Assembly (NCBI GenBank): GCA_002338715.1
Contig: DDIR01000050.1
Coordinates: 38,100 to 102,099, forward strand
Source: Phycisphaerales bacterium UBA1845
GTDB lineage: Bacteria; Planctomycetota; Phycisphaerae; UBA1845
Direction of reading: 5' to 3'
DNA: 64,000 nt
Position numbers and translations under genes: made by a program. Below the pieces are notes generated by a model. The model made no database searches. It saw only the letters and a list, made by a program, of their open reading frames with translations, and was not told the origin of the DNA. Shown here piece by piece: positions 10,337 through 19,388 of the stretch. Each line of letters begins with the position of its first letter. The stretch's first letter is position 1.

Positions 10337-10566
10337 TTAATTTTTCTCCAGACCTCATTCCCGTTTAATTGGTTGGGTCAGACGCAATTCAAATGGACAA
10401 TGGGTACAACTTCAACCCAATGACCAAGGGTTTTTCTAATATTCGTGATGGAGATTGACGCAAGTGCGAGTTCGGCGCGCAACCAACCCGCTCCGAAAAT
10501 CGGATGGCCTACACAGCACCTATAAGTATCGGCACTAAATGCGACAAAGTCAAGTAACTCTTCGTA

Positions 10567-10610
10567 GATTGATCGAGTCACGCTGGGATTGATCGAGTTA
10601 CGCTGGGATT
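10567..10610. repeat. 20-bp direct tandem repeat, 2.2 copies
   Basis: Unit gattgatcgagtYacgctgg at 10567-10586 and 10587-10606 with one base difference, followed by gatt of a third unit. It sits about 230 bp upstream of the prepilin-like gene. Confidence 0.85.
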
Positions 10611-10853
10611 AACCGCGAGTTTCGGCCTGCAGTTTAGCCCCAGCAAGCCTCAGATACGCTTCCATGCCGCTCCTTGCCCAATAATTGGCACCAACCGGTT
10701 TCGCGTTGATTCGCGGCAAATTGTGTCGTAGATGTTTCCTTTAAATGCCCGGTTGCTGAGCGCAATTGGCGCACCAGCTGACGCGTATGCCAACGACTCG
10801 CCGGGACAAGCACCTTCGCGTAAGATTTGGTTTTGCGCTCGAATCGGAGCGGC

Positions 10854-10881
10854 AGCATGGGCCAATCAGCATGGGCCAATC
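10854..10881. repeat. 14-bp direct tandem repeat, 2 copies
   Basis: Unit agcatgggccaatc repeated exactly twice at 10854-10867 and 10868-10881, about 70 bp upstream of lpxA. It could be replication slippage or a double binding site in the lpxA leader. Confidence 0.85.
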
Positions 10882-10951
10882 CAATGCCGCCACCGGATCG
10901 AGAGGATGACGAGCGCTGAACTCCCGGTCGGATATCATTGAGGGTATCGCG

Positions 10952-11758
10952 ATGATTCACCCCACAGCCGTGATCGACAAACAAGCAGCCCTAGCCGACG
11001 GTGTTGAGGTCGGACCTTACACGGTTATTGAAGGTCCGGTGCGAATTGGCGAGGGTACGCGCATCTGCGCGCACGCGTACCTCGAGGGAGACACCGACAT
11101 CGGGCGCGAGTGCGTCATCTACCCATTTGCCAGCATCGGCGCTGCGCCGCAGGATCACAGCTATGACGGTGCGCGAAGTCTGTGTCGCGTCGGTGATCGG
11201 ACAATCATTCGCGAAGGCGCGACCATTCATCGCGGAACCTCAGAAGGTTCGGTTACGAGTGTCGGAAACGATTGCATGCTCATGTCCAACTCGCACGTCG
11301 CCCATGACTGCACCGTTGAGGACCATGTGGTCATGTCCAGCGGCGTGTTGTTGGCCGGTCATGTCACCATCTTCCATCACGCGGTCCTCGGAGGTGCGGC
11401 GATGGTTCAGCAGTTCGGCCGCATCGGCGAGTACGCGATGATCAGCGGCGCATCACTGATGACCCGTGATGCTGCGCCGTTCTTGACATATTCCGATCGT
11501 TGCTATTGTCACGGGATCAATCGTGTTGGAATGCGACGCGGTGGTTTCGACAGCGAGTCGATCGACGAAGTCCGCCATCTCCATCGCAAGGTCTTCCGCG
11601 AAACGGCACATCTCTACCGCGCGGCTCAAGAGTTGGCCGGTACAACGCGAACCAAAGCCGGCGAACGATTTCTTGAGTTCATATTGGCCGAAAGCAAACG
11701 CGGGATCGGTTCATCGCGCCGCACGGCCATACGGAAAGAAACCGAACGCACCGATTAA
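10952..11758 (+). CDS. lpxA: Acyl-ACP--UDP-N-acetylglucosamine O-acyltransferase
   Basis: A 268-residue cytoplasmic enzyme for the first step of lipid A synthesis: transfer of a 3-hydroxyacyl chain from ACP to the 3-OH of UDP-GlcNAc. The N-terminal two thirds is a left-handed beta-helix of hexapeptide repeats (HPTAVI, LADGVEV, RIGEGT and onward). The segment NSHVAHDC places the catalytic His at residue 118, equivalent to His125 of E. coli LpxA. FASIGAAPQD and TIHRGT are family landmarks, and RRGGFDSESI starts the C-terminal helices. Length fits (E. coli 262). GAGGG precedes the ATG. It stands alone, without lpxC, lpxD, fabZ or lpxB beside it, unlike the classical cluster. Confidence 0.93.
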   Translation: MIHPTAVIDKQAALADGVEVGPYTVIEGPVRIGEGTRICAHAYLEGDTDIGRECVIYPFASIGAAPQDHSYDGARSLCRVGDRTIIREGATIHRGTSEGSVTSVGNDCMLMSNSHVAHDCTVEDHVVMSSGVLLAGHVTIFHHAVLGGAAMVQQFGRIGEYAMISGASLMTRDAAPFLTYSDRCYCHGINRVGMRRGGFDSESIDEVRHLHRKVFRETAHLYRAAQELAGTTRTKAGERFLEFILAESKRGIGSSRRTAIRKETERTD

Positions 11759-12554
11759 CATTTCCAAGTAATTTCGCTCAACCCCATCACGCCGCCCGCT
11801 CTATCTTTACATCGCCAGCGCAACCAAATGTGAATATGGCTAGATTGCGGAAATGCGCCAAAGGTTTGAACAACAAGTGTGGGTAGACTGCGCGTTCAAT
11901 CAGATGGGGGGATATTATCCATGCACACCCCAGCACCGGCGCTGACTGAGTAAAACGCGATTTGTCGGATGAATTTTGCTGCGAGTTTTCTATTGCGAAC
12001 CAGTCAGCCGCTTGTAGGATGTGCCCGGTTGCATCGTTTTGCACTGACACTTCTGAGTGTTTTGTTTCAAATTGAATCAGGCTTCCTTCGATTCGACGTG
12101 CCGTTTCGGCGCGTGTTGCGAACCGTTGTTGAACACCCTGTCAGTAGCAATCAAGGGCGACCCCGAATTCAAAAGCCATGAAGCTGAAGACGCTTCTTTC
12201 CCCTCCGGAAGGCACCCGGCATCCCCAAACGATGTCGGGTGCTTTCTCCTTTATTGCATTTTGTTTCGACTTATTTTGTTTCGACCCATTCGCGTGGTCT
12301 CGATTCATCCCCGGCGATGCCGCCCCGCGTTAACAGACCGTATCGTCAAACGACCCTGTTTATCAATCGATTGCCTAACACCTTTTCGCGGCACAACTTG
12401 CATAAACCGCAGATCGATCCGCCAACACCCATCAGTCCACCCGAGCCGGCAGACGAAGTCCGACACTTGCCCAACGATGGAGAATGAAATAAAAGCAGGG
12501 GTGCTGCGAATGTTTGTTTGGATCAATGCGACAAGTTAGCGAAACGAGGGAGCG
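11759..12554. other. Long intergenic region, possible small RNA ending in a terminator
   Basis: Almost 800 bp without a credible protein gene between lpxA and the LolA-like gene. Its main feature is a strong plus-strand hairpin at 12209-12245 that lies 450 bp after lpxA and 310 bp before the next gene. That placement suggests a non-coding transcript or a long lpxA 3' UTR. The short duplicated string ttttgtttcgac occurs twice near 12260. Confidence 0.5.
12209..12245 (+). terminator. Terminator-like hairpin followed by pyrimidine-rich tract
   Basis: Arms gcacccggcatc (12212-12223) and gatgtcgggtgc (12231-12242) pair over 12 positions with one G:U. The stem extends by aag/ttt at the base, has a 7-nt loop, and is followed by ttctccttta on the plus strand. 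No protein gene ends just upstream. Confidence 0.65.
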
Positions 12555-13388
12555 ATGCTGAACCAATTCAAGGTGGGAAGTTGCATGTTGGCTGTTGTGA
12601 TGGCGGCGGCATTGCCAAATGCCTCGTTCGGGCAGAACGCACCCGACCAGGACGGCGCCAACGCCGAAGTGACAATCTCTTCCACCGCGCCCGAAGTCGT
12701 GTCGATTCTCGAACGACTCGAACAAGCCGGTAAAGACATCAAGACCATCCGCTGCAAAGTCGAATTCAAAACCGAAGACACCTTGAACATCACCGAAACC
12801 ACCCGCTATGGCAGCATCCAGTTCAAACGCGCCGAGCCCAATCCGATGTTTCTGGTGTCCTTCGACAAGATGGTCGCCGACGGCACCGTCCTCCGTCAAA
12901 AGGTCTGGTATCTCTTCCGCGATCGGTGGCTGATCGAAGCCAACAGCAAAAGTCAGAACCGCATCGATCGTGAAATTCTCGAGCCCGGTGAGCAAGCCGA
13001 CTTCTTTGATCTCGACAAAGCCCCGTTCCCCATGCCATTCGGGCAGAAGAAAGAGCAGATCCTCAAGAATTTCGAGGTCAAGCTCATCCCGCCTCAACCG
13101 GGTGATCCCGACGACTGTGACCATCTGCTCTGCAAACCCAAGGATGAGTCCGGTCTTGCCCGCGATTATGGCCGACTCGATTACTACGTGTCTCGCAAGC
13201 TGAATCTACCGCTGCGAATTCTGGTCGAAGACGCCCCCGGCACCAACCTGAAGGTCGCCGACTTTGAAGACCTCACAGAAAAAAGCATCAATATGGATTT
13301 GCCCGACAGCGCGTTTGTTTTACCCAAGGAAACAGACGGGTATCATAAGACCACAGAGCCCAAGCGCCCTCAGCCACCCGGAGAATAG
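12555..13388 (+). CDS. LolA-like outer-membrane lipoprotein carrier family protein
   Basis: A 277-residue exported protein. A Sec signal peptide (MLNQFKVGSCMLAVVMAAALPNASFG) ends near residue 26. The mature part starts with a helix (APEVVSILERLEQAGKDIKTIRCKVEF). It continues with alternating beta strands including RYGSIQFKRAEPNPMFLVSF and VWYLFRDRWLIEAN, then LDYYVSRKLNLPLRILVEDAPG and a final NMDLPDSAFVLPKE. This half-barrel pattern and the closing strand match the LolA / LolA-like family, which carries lipoproteins across the periplasm, although many members have other roles. The ATG has GAGGGA upstream. It is 24 bp before tdh but unrelated in function, so it may share only the transcript. 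Confidence 0.72.
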   Translation: MLNQFKVGSCMLAVVMAAALPNASFGQNAPDQDGANAEVTISSTAPEVVSILERLEQAGKDIKTIRCKVEFKTEDTLNITETTRYGSIQFKRAEPNPMFLVSFDKMVADGTVLRQKVWYLFRDRWLIEANSKSQNRIDREILEPGEQADFFDLDKAPFPMPFGQKKEQILKNFEVKLIPPQPGDPDDCDHLLCKPKDESGLARDYGRLDYYVSRKLNLPLRILVEDAPGTNLKVADFEDLTEKSINMDLPDSAFVLPKETDGYHKTTEPKRPQPPGE

Positions 13389-13411
13389 GCGCCCATCAAC
13401 TTACTTGGGGG

Positions 13412-14554
13412 ATGGCAAAAATGCCGACCACAATGCGGGCCATTCGCAAAGCCAAAAGCGAACGCGGTCTGACTGTCGAAGAAGTTCCCATTCCAATTAT
13501 CAAGTCTGACGAGGTTCTCGTCGAAGTCGAAGCGGCTGGCATCTGCGGAACCGATCTGCACATCTGGAACTGGGATGCGTGGAGTCGCCATCGCATCAAA
13601 CCACCATTGACGCTGGGCCATGAATTTTCCGGCACGGTGGTTGAAGTCGGTTCGCAGGTGGAACACATCCAGGTCGGGGATTTCGTCTCGGCTGAGTCGC
13701 ACATCACGTGCGGGATGTGTTACCAATGTCGCACCGGTCAGGCGCACCTTTGTCCGCGCACGCGCATCCTTGGCGTTGATATCGACGGCGCATTTGCCGA
13801 ATACGTCGCTGTCCCTGAAAAAGTCATCTGGCTCAACGATCGCGAGAAGATCAGCGCCGAAATCGCTGCGATCCAGGAGCCATTCGGCAATGCCGTCTTC
13901 GCAACGCTCGATCAGGACATCACTGGAAAAAGCGTGGCGATTCTCGGTTGCGGCCCGATCGGATTGTTCAGCGTCGGCATCGCCAAAGCCAGCGGTGCGT
14001 CATACGTCTATGCCTCCGACATCAACAACAATCGCCTTCAGTTGGCCAAGACCATGGGCGCGACGGAAGTCTTCAATCCGAAAGAAGGCGGTGACGTTGT
14101 CGATCGGTTGATCGAAGCCAATCAGGGACTCGGCATCGACGTGGTGCTGGAGATGAGCGGGTCGCCCGTCGCGATCAACACGGCGTTTCGCGCAGCCCGC
14201 CATGGTGGGCGCGTGGTCTTGTTCGGCATACCAGCCGACCCGGTGGAAATCGACATCGCCGAAAACATGATTTTCAAGAATCTGCACGTCACCGCGCTCA
14301 ATGGCCGGCGGATTTTTGAAACCTGGTTCAAGACCCGCTGGTTGCTCGCCAACAAAGTCGTGGACCTGACGCCGCTGATCACCAAGACCATTGAGTTCGA
14401 CGAAATCAACGACGCGATGGAACTGTTGGCCAAGGGCGAGGCGTGCAAACTTGTGCTCATCCCCGAGATTCAGTCGCCGCGCGCACCGAAAGTGGCATCG
14501 GCGTGGCGGGTGGCTGACGACGTCAGCGACCACGGTACCGTTCAGCATCGATAA
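13412..14554 (+). CDS. tdh: L-threonine 3-dehydrogenase
   Basis: A 380-residue zinc-dependent medium-chain dehydrogenase that oxidises L-threonine with NAD+ to 2-amino-3-ketobutyrate in the cytoplasm. Catalytic zinc ligands sit in GICGTDLHIW (C45) and GHE (H70-E71). The structural zinc is held by C100, C103, C106 and C114. ILGCGPIGLFSVGIAKASG is the Rossmann NAD motif. Length is slightly over the 341 of E. coli because of short N- and C-terminal tails. The next gene, 52 bp downstream, is kbl, which takes the unstable product. That pairing makes the assignment secure over other MDR alcohol dehydrogenases. Confidence 0.95.
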   Translation: MAKMPTTMRAIRKAKSERGLTVEEVPIPIIKSDEVLVEVEAAGICGTDLHIWNWDAWSRHRIKPPLTLGHEFSGTVVEVGSQVEHIQVGDFVSAESHITCGMCYQCRTGQAHLCPRTRILGVDIDGAFAEYVAVPEKVIWLNDREKISAEIAAIQEPFGNAVFATLDQDITGKSVAILGCGPIGLFSVGIAKASGASYVYASDINNNRLQLAKTMGATEVFNPKEGGDVVDRLIEANQGLGIDVVLEMSGSPVAINTAFRAARHGGRVVLFGIPADPVEIDIAENMIFKNLHVTALNGRRIFETWFKTRWLLANKVVDLTPLITKTIEFDEINDAMELLAKGEACKLVLIPEIQSPRAPKVASAWRVADDVSDHGTVQHR

Positions 14555-14606
14555 TCAAAGACGATTCGTTTCATCGTCTCAATAACCAAGACAAGGGAGA
14601 AGCGTC

Positions 14607-15848
14607 ATGTACGGGGCGATGCAAGAAGCGTTGCAACAGGAACTGTCGGCGATTCGCGATGCCGGTCTGTACAAACTCGAAAGCGTGATTCAAACCCCGC
14701 AGGCCGCGAACATTCGCGTTGCCTATCCCGAAGGCGGCGAACCCAGGCAGGTGCTTAATTTCTGCGCCAACAATTACCTGGGGCTTTCGAGTCATCCCAA
14801 GGTGATTGAGGCGGCTGCGGAAGGGCTCAAGACGCACGGATTTGGGTTGAGCAGTGTTCGCTTCATTTGCGGAACGCAGGACATCCATCGCGAGTTGGAA
14901 AAGCGCATCGCGAAATTTCTCGGGACCGACGACACGATTCTTTACGCGGCATGTTTCGACGCCAACGGGGGCGTGTTTGAACCGCTGCTCGGCGCAAAGG
15001 ACGCAATCATCACCGATCAACTCAACCACGCCAGCATCATCGACGGCGTGCGCCTTTGCAAAGCGAAACGCCATATCTTCAAGCACGCCGATATGGCCGA
15101 CCTTGAAAAGCAGCTCATCGAAGCGCAGTCGGCGCGCTATCGAATGATCGTCACCGACGGCGCATTCAGCATGGATGGCGACATCGCCAAACTCGACGAG
15201 ATTTGCGACCTGGCTGATCGATACAAAGCGCTGGTGATGACCGACGAATGTCACTGCACAGGTTTTCTTGGAAAGACTGGGCGCGGGTCGATCGAACATT
15301 GCGGGGTGATGGGGCGCGTGGACATCATCACCGGCACGTTGGGCAAAGCGCTCGGTGGGGCGTCGGGTGGATTTACGAGCGGTCGTCAGGAAATCATCGA
15401 CATGCTCCGGCAACGCTCGCGGCCTTACCTGTTCAGCAATTCGGTCGCACCGCCGATCGTCACCGCATCGCTGAAGGTTTTTGAGATTCTGTCGGAATCG
15501 ACGGAACTGCGCGACAAGCTTGAAGCCAACACCAAGCGCTTCCGCGAGAAGATGACGGCCGCTGGCTTCGACATCAAACCGGGCGAGCATCCCATCGTTC
15601 CGATCATGCTGTACAATGCCCCGCTCGCGCAGAAGTTTGCGAGCGATTTATACGAAAAGGGAATCTACGTAACCGGATTTTTCTTTCCGGTGGTCCCCAA
15701 AGGTGAAGCCCGCATTCGCGTGCAGCTTTCCGCGGGGCACGACTTCGATCAAGTCGATCAAGCCGTCACAGCATTTACCGAAGTGGGGCAAACGCACGGA
15801 ATCTTGCATCAAACGCGCGATCAGATCATCGCCAAGTACGGCGAATAG
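14607..15848 (+). CDS. kbl: 2-amino-3-ketobutyrate CoA ligase (glycine C-acetyltransferase)
   Basis: A 413-residue PLP-dependent alpha-oxoamine synthase that cleaves 2-amino-3-ketobutyrate with CoA to glycine and acetyl-CoA. Landmarks are [32 protein letters not shown], the substrate-pocket [15 protein letters not shown], and [13 protein letters not shown] with the PLP lysine at residue 247 (K244 in E. coli). Length and start fit the family, and AGGGAGA precedes the ATG. With tdh it forms the threonine-to-glycine pathway operon. Confidence 0.95.
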   Translation: MYGAMQEALQQELSAIRDAGLYKLESVIQTPQAANIRVAYPEGGEPRQVLNFCANNYLGLSSHPKVIEAAAEGLKTHGFGLSSVRFICGTQDIHRELEKRIAKFLGTDDTILYAACFDANGGVFEPLLGAKDAIITDQLNHASIIDGVRLCKAKRHIFKHADMADLEKQLIEAQSARYRMIVTDGAFSMDGDIAKLDEICDLADRYKALVMTDECHCTGFLGKTGRGSIEHCGVMGRVDIITGTLGKALGGASGGFTSGRQEIIDMLRQRSRPYLFSNSVAPPIVTASLKVFEILSESTELRDKLEANTKRFREKMTAAGFDIKPGEHPIVPIMLYNAPLAQKFASDLYEKGIYVTGFFFPVVPKGEARIRVQLSAGHDFDQVDQAVTAFTEVGQTHGILHQTRDQIIAKYGE

Positions 15849-15919
15849 CGGAGGCCTGCATTAGGTCATTACTTATTCAACGAGTGGACTTACCAACGCA
15901 AGAAAGCAGGACAAAACAA

Positions 15920-16324
15920 ATGAGTGACATCACCTTGGCGCAGGCGCAAAGCGCCGTGGCAGCTGCCCTCCAAAAATCAAAAGAGATCGGCGTCAAAATG
16001 AACATCGCCATCGTCGATGCCGGCGCCAACCTGAAGGCATTCGCCCGCATGGAAAATGCGTGGCTCGGATCGATCGATATCGCCCAGAAAAAAGCGAGAA
16101 CCGCGCGGTACTTCGACATGAACACCGGTGACATCGGCAACCTCTCGCAACCGGGTGGATCGCTCTACAACATCGAGCACTCCAACGGTGGGTTGATCAC
16201 GTTTCCCGGCGGCGTTCCGATCAAGGACGCAAGCGGTACGATCATCGGCGCGATCGGCGTTTCGGGTGACTCGGTCGAAAACGATCATGCGGTCGCGTCA
16301 GCCGGCGCAGCCGCCGTTTCGTAG
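15920..16324 (+). CDS. GlcG/HbpS family protein (DUF336)
   Basis: About 134 residues from the ATG at 15920. An in-frame GTG at 15884 would add twelve poor residues, and the ATG sits after an aagcagg site, so I take the shorter form. The protein has the HbpS/GlcG pattern: an N-terminal helix [42 protein letters not shown], then [52 protein letters not shown] and a C-terminal helix. Members bind haem, cobalamin or other small ligands, or act as accessory proteins near oxidoreductases; the ligand here is not visible. It lies between kbl and a DinB-like gene on one strand, probably one transcript. Confidence 0.82.
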   Translation: MSDITLAQAQSAVAAALQKSKEIGVKMNIAIVDAGANLKAFARMENAWLGSIDIAQKKARTARYFDMNTGDIGNLSQPGGSLYNIEHSNGGLITFPGGVPIKDASGTIIGAIGVSGDSVENDHAVASAGAAAVS

Positions 16325-16338
16325 CGAGGGAGTTTCCG

Positions 16339-16845
16339 ATGGCCATCACGCTCAAAGGTGTCCGCACGCTGCTGCGTTATAACGATGCGGCCAACGCTTT
16401 GGTTTTTGAAGCCGCCAAGGGCGCGTCCGACGATTCGCTCGATCAGCGATTTCCGATGGGGCGCGGTTCGCTTCGGCGGACGCTGCTGCACATCTGGGCG
16501 GGCGAAGACACCTGGCTTAAACGCTGGCAGGGCAACGTCGAAACACCTTGGCCATCCGAGCGTGAACCGGTGGCGGTGTCGCAGATTTTTGAATGGATGC
16601 ACAACGTCAAACGCGAGCGCGATGCGTATATCAAAGGGCTGCAAGAACCCGCGCTCGATGCCGTTCAGCGCTATCGCGATTCCAAGGGCGAGTTATTTGA
16701 AGCGTTGCTGGCTGACATGCTGCTTCAGGGGTGCATTCACTCGACCCATCACCGCGCACAAGCCGTCAACATGCTGCGCAACGTCGATGCCGGTCTGGTC
16801 GAACTCGATTACATGAGCTGGGTTCGCCAACCGGTCGAAAGCTAA
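16339..16845 (+). CDS. DinB-like metal-dependent protein
   Basis: A 168-residue four-helix-bundle protein of the DinB/YfiT superfamily. The opening LRYNDAANALVFEAAKG, the first metal-ligand candidate in RTLLHIWAGEDTWLKRWQG, and the late HSTHHRAQAVNMLR supply the usual three histidines of the metal site. Length is normal. Many members are thiol-dependent hydrolases or transferases in low-molecular-weight thiol systems; the substrate cannot be told here. It starts 14 bp after the GlcG-like gene and is followed by a strong bidirectional terminator, so it closes the tdh-kbl transcription unit. Confidence 0.82.
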   Translation: MAITLKGVRTLLRYNDAANALVFEAAKGASDDSLDQRFPMGRGSLRRTLLHIWAGEDTWLKRWQGNVETPWPSEREPVAVSQIFEWMHNVKRERDAYIKGLQEPALDAVQRYRDSKGELFEALLADMLLQGCIHSTHHRAQAVNMLRNVDAGLVELDYMSWVRQPVES

Positions 16846-16870
16846 GTCGGCCCCCGCAGTACGTAAAAAC

Positions 16871-16919
16871 AAAAAACGCTCCGTTCGTCGCTTTAATTCG
16901 ACGGACGGGGCGTTTTTTT
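16871..16919. terminator. Bidirectional rho-independent terminator
   Basis: A 16-bp stem with two G:U pairs (aacgctccgttcgtcg with cgacggacggggcgtt) and an 8-nt loop, flanked by A6 on the left and T7 on the right. It serves the DinB-like gene on the plus strand and tRNA-Gln on the minus strand. Confidence 0.9.
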
Positions 16920-16923
16920 GAAA

Positions 16924-16996
16924 CTGGCCCGCTAGGGCTCGAACCTAGAACCTTCTGATCCAGAGTCAGACGTGCTACCAATTGCACCACGGGCCA
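16924..16996 (-). tRNA. tRNA-Gln (anticodon CTG)
   Basis: Minus-strand cloverleaf of 73 nt. Acceptor TGGCCCG pairs with CGGGCCA, the D-arm is GTGC/GCAC, and the anticodon arm TCTGA/TCAGA holds loop CTCTGGA (anticodon CTG). The T-arm CTAGG/CCTAG has loop TTCGAGC. U1-A72 and G73 fit glutamine identity. CCA is not encoded. Confidence 0.95.
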
Positions 16997-17114
16997 ATGA
17001 TCGTATTTCGACGACGCAACAATCCTAGCATAGGCGGAACTTTCTGCCAAATTGCAGGGAAACAGCCGGTCGTCGACTGTTTTTCGGCCAGAACCGCCCG
17101 CCGCATTGAGCCAA

Positions 17115-17840
17115 TCAGTCGGTCGACTTCGCGAAGAGGGCGAATGCCGCCGCCACCGCGATCGCGGCTGTCTCGATTCGCAGAATATTCCCGCCCAATT
17201 TCGCCATCACCGCTCCCCGCGAGGCCAACTGCTCGGTCTCGTGGTCGGTCATTCCGCCTTCCGGACCGATCCAGACCACGCATGACCGCCCGGAATCAAG
17301 GGCTCGGATTGGGTCCGCGATGCTTGTGCTGGCCGACGGGTCGCAGACGACGTGGGTCGCATCGTCTCGGTGCGTGCCCACCGCCTCTTTGAAACGCAGT
17401 GGCCTGAGAATTTCCGGCAGGTATGCGGTGCGACACTGCTTGCCGGCTTCAATGATGGTCCGCTCCCATTTCGCAACACCAGAAGCCGAGGTCTTCACCA
17501 CGCTTCGATCAAACGTGATCGGCCAAATCGCATCGACGCCGAGCTCGGTGCATTTTTCGAAGAGAAACGATTGGCGGGGCGATTTCGGTATGGCCATTGC
17601 CAGTACTAGCGGGTTGGAATTGGGGCGCTCGACTCTTTGGATTTCGGTGACTTCGACCGATGCGCCTCGCTTGCCGGATGATTGCAATGTTCCGACGGCG
17701 ATGGCGCCCTTACCGTCAAAAAGCTCGACCGCATCGCCCGGCTTGAGGCGCATCACCGCGTTGGCGTGGTGGGCTTCGTTGGGGCTCAGATCGAGAATTC
17801 CCGGGTGCAGATCGGGGGTATAAAAGCGATGGGCGGTCAT
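17115..17840 (-). CDS. rsmE: 16S rRNA (uracil-1498-N3)-methyltransferase
   Basis: A 241-residue SPOUT methyltransferase that methylates N3 of U1498 in 16S rRNA using SAM. The start is set at the ATG at 17840 (MTAHRFYTPDL). An in-frame start at 17954 would overlap the divergent gene at 17934 and adds residues unlike the family. An N-terminal PUA-like part carries NEAHHANAVMRLKPGDAVELFDGKG. The trefoil knot has VLAMAIPKSPRQSFLFEKCTELGVD, WIGPEGGMTDHE and LGGNILRIETAAIAV, the SAM-binding loops. It probably shares a divergent promoter region with the gene at 17934. Confidence 0.93.
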   Translation of the reverse strand: MTAHRFYTPDLHPGILDLSPNEAHHANAVMRLKPGDAVELFDGKGAIAVGTLQSSGKRGASVEVTEIQRVERPNSNPLVLAMAIPKSPRQSFLFEKCTELGVDAIWPITFDRSVVKTSASGVAKWERTIIEAGKQCRTAYLPEILRPLRFKEAVGTHRDDATHVVCDPSASTSIADPIRALDSGRSCVVWIGPEGGMTDHETEQLASRGAVMAKLGGNILRIETAAIAVAAAFALFAKSTD

Positions 17841-17933
17841 GGAACCCATTATTGCTGTTTTGTGCGGCTGAACAATCCCAAGTTCGACCCAGCCGCATTC
17901 CGATAATTCACGTGTTGGCGGAGTGACGAGGAC

Positions 17934-18572
17934 ATGACTGACGACAAAAACCAAGTTCCTGCACCAGACCCTCTTGAAGAGGAGATCGGGGAGCTTCTAG
18001 CCGAAGCCGAAGCGCTCACCAGCGAGCTCTCGGAGGAGATCGGCGAGGAGTCTACCGCCAACATCGGGGATCCGGATTACTTCGGCGACGAAAACGATCT
18101 CGGTTTCACCGCTGAAATCCGAATGCAGGAAGCCGAACACGCGCTCAACGAAGCCACCGAAGAACTTGGCGGTGAAAAGAAAACAACGCCGAGCAAGGGG
18201 CTGAGACTTCCACCAACGAAGTCGATTAAGCTTCCCGAGAAATCCGATTCCAAGCCGGCGAAATCCGAAAACACCATTTCACTTCCGGCGGCTGGCTCGT
18301 CTGTCAAGACGGAGTCGCTGGTTGCGGCCAAGACAACCGAATCTGCAATCCAGGCAAAAGAGTCGGCGAAGTCGCAGCGGGCGGCGGAGTTGAACAAGAA
18401 GATTGCGGTGATTGCCGAACGACTTGAACCCGTCAGCCGCGTTGTGTGTGCTGCGTTGGATTTGGTGGATCGACCGTTCGCCAGGATTCAGTCGCGCATT
18501 CGAATTGTGCTCGGGTGGTTGGCGCTGGGGTTCTTTGTCGCTGCGATATCGCTCTGGCTGTTTGCCGTGTAA
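17934..18572 (+). CDS. Acidic tail-anchored protein of unknown function
   Basis: A 212-residue protein that I do not recognise. Residues 1-85 are highly acidic and probably helical (PLEEEIGELLAEAEALTSELSEEIGEE). Residues 85-150 are Lys/Ser/Pro-rich and low-complexity. Residues 150-185 form a helix, and a single TM segment (IVLGWLALGFFVAAISLWLFAV) ends the protein, so it should be a C-tail-anchored inner-membrane protein with a cytoplasmic acidic domain. The ATG is preceded by gacgagg. It is convergent with lptB and divergent from rsmE. It may be lineage-specific. Confidence 0.75.
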   Translation: MTDDKNQVPAPDPLEEEIGELLAEAEALTSELSEEIGEESTANIGDPDYFGDENDLGFTAEIRMQEAEHALNEATEELGGEKKTTPSKGLRLPPTKSIKLPEKSDSKPAKSENTISLPAAGSSVKTESLVAAKTTESAIQAKESAKSQRAAELNKKIAVIAERLEPVSRVVCAALDLVDRPFARIQSRIRIVLGWLALGFFVAAISLWLFAV

Positions 18573-18590
18573 CAGTCGGCACGAGGCAGA

Positions 18591-19388
18591 CTACTTCTTG
18601 TCAGTTTCTTTTCCGCCAGGTCCGGGTCTTTTGGGCTCGTCGAATTCGTCACCCTGAAACGTACTGCCCAGGTATGTTTTTCGAACGAGCGGATCGCGGA
18701 CCAATTCTGCCGGCGACCCGGAACGCAATTCCTTGCCATCATCGATGATGTAACTGCGGTCGGTTACGGCGAGCGTTTCGCGCACGTTGTGATCGGTGAG
18801 CAAAATGGCGATGCCGCCTTCCTCGCGTAGCCGCAGGATTTCCGTCTGCAATTGCTCGACCGCAATCGGATCGACGCCGCTGAACGGTTCGTCGAGCATG
18901 ATCAGCGTCGGATCAGTGACCAGTGCGCGGGCGATTTCCAACTTGCGACGTTCACCACCCGAAAGCGTTCGTGCTTCCTGGTGCGCTTGGCGGGTCAGTC
19001 CGAATTGATCGATGAGCTGGTCAGCCCGTTCGTTGCGTTCAAACTTCGACAGGTGCTTGAGCGTTTCGAGGATGGCCAAGAGATTTTGCCGCACGGTCAA
19101 TCGCTGAAACACGCTGGGTTCCTGCGACAGGTAACCCATGCCCCGTTGAGCGCGCTTGTACATGGGCAGGTTGGTGACGTCTTCGCCATCGAAGAACACT
19201 TGGCCGCCATCCGGATCGATCATGCCGACGGTCATGCGGAAGCTGGTCGTCTTGCCCGCACCGTTGCGACCCAAGAGGCCCACGATCTCCGCAGGATAGA
19301 CGCAGAAGCCAAGTTCGTTGACGACGGGTCGCCCGTTGTAACGCTTGACGAGGTTTTTTGATTCCAACAAGGGACGGTCAGCCACCAA
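18591..19388 (-). CDS. lptB: LPS export ABC transporter ATP-binding protein
   Basis: A 265-residue ABC ATPase powering lipopolysaccharide extraction from the inner membrane with LptFGC. Walker A GRNGAGKTT is at 40-48, Q-loop in YLSQEPSVFQRLTVRQNL, signature LSGGERRKLEIARAL, Walker B LIMLDEPFSGVDP, and H-loop LLTDHNVRETL. The QEPSVFQRLTV and EPFSGVDPIAV strings are characteristic of LptB rather than of branched-chain amino acid LivG. A C-terminal tail of charged residues is a little longer than in E. coli (241). The start is TTG 19388 or GTG 19385 behind AGGAGA. No lptA/lptC neighbours are present; lepB lies upstream on the same strand after a 417-bp gap. Confidence 0.92.
   Translation of the reverse strand: MVADRPLLESKNLVKRYNGRPVVNELGFCVYPAEIVGLLGRNGAGKTTSFRMTVGMIDPDGGQVFFDGEDVTNLPMYKRAQRGMGYLSQEPSVFQRLTVRQNLLAILETLKHLSKFERNERADQLIDQFGLTRQAHQEARTLSGGERRKLEIARALVTDPTLIMLDEPFSGVDPIAVEQLQTEILRLREEGGIAILLTDHNVRETLAVTDRSYIIDDGKELRSGSPAELVRDPLVRKTYLGSTFQGDEFDEPKRPGPGGKETDKK

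Larger units (their letters stand above)
10337..10951. other. Intergenic region with short tandem repeats
   Basis: About 615 bp between the divergent prepilin-like gene and lpxA. Candidate ORFs inside have non-protein-like composition and I reject them. It contains a 20-bp tandem repeat at 10567-10610 and a 14-bp tandem repeat at 10854-10881. It presumably carries the promoters for both flanking genes. Confidence 0.6.

Noticed and set aside
10634..10984. 116-codon minus-strand frame before lpxA
   Set aside because: It overlaps the lpxA start, includes a tandem repeat, and has no recognisable feature.
14571..15590. 339-codon open frame on the minus strand
   Set aside because: It is antisense to kbl, which is a complete and well-conserved enzyme.
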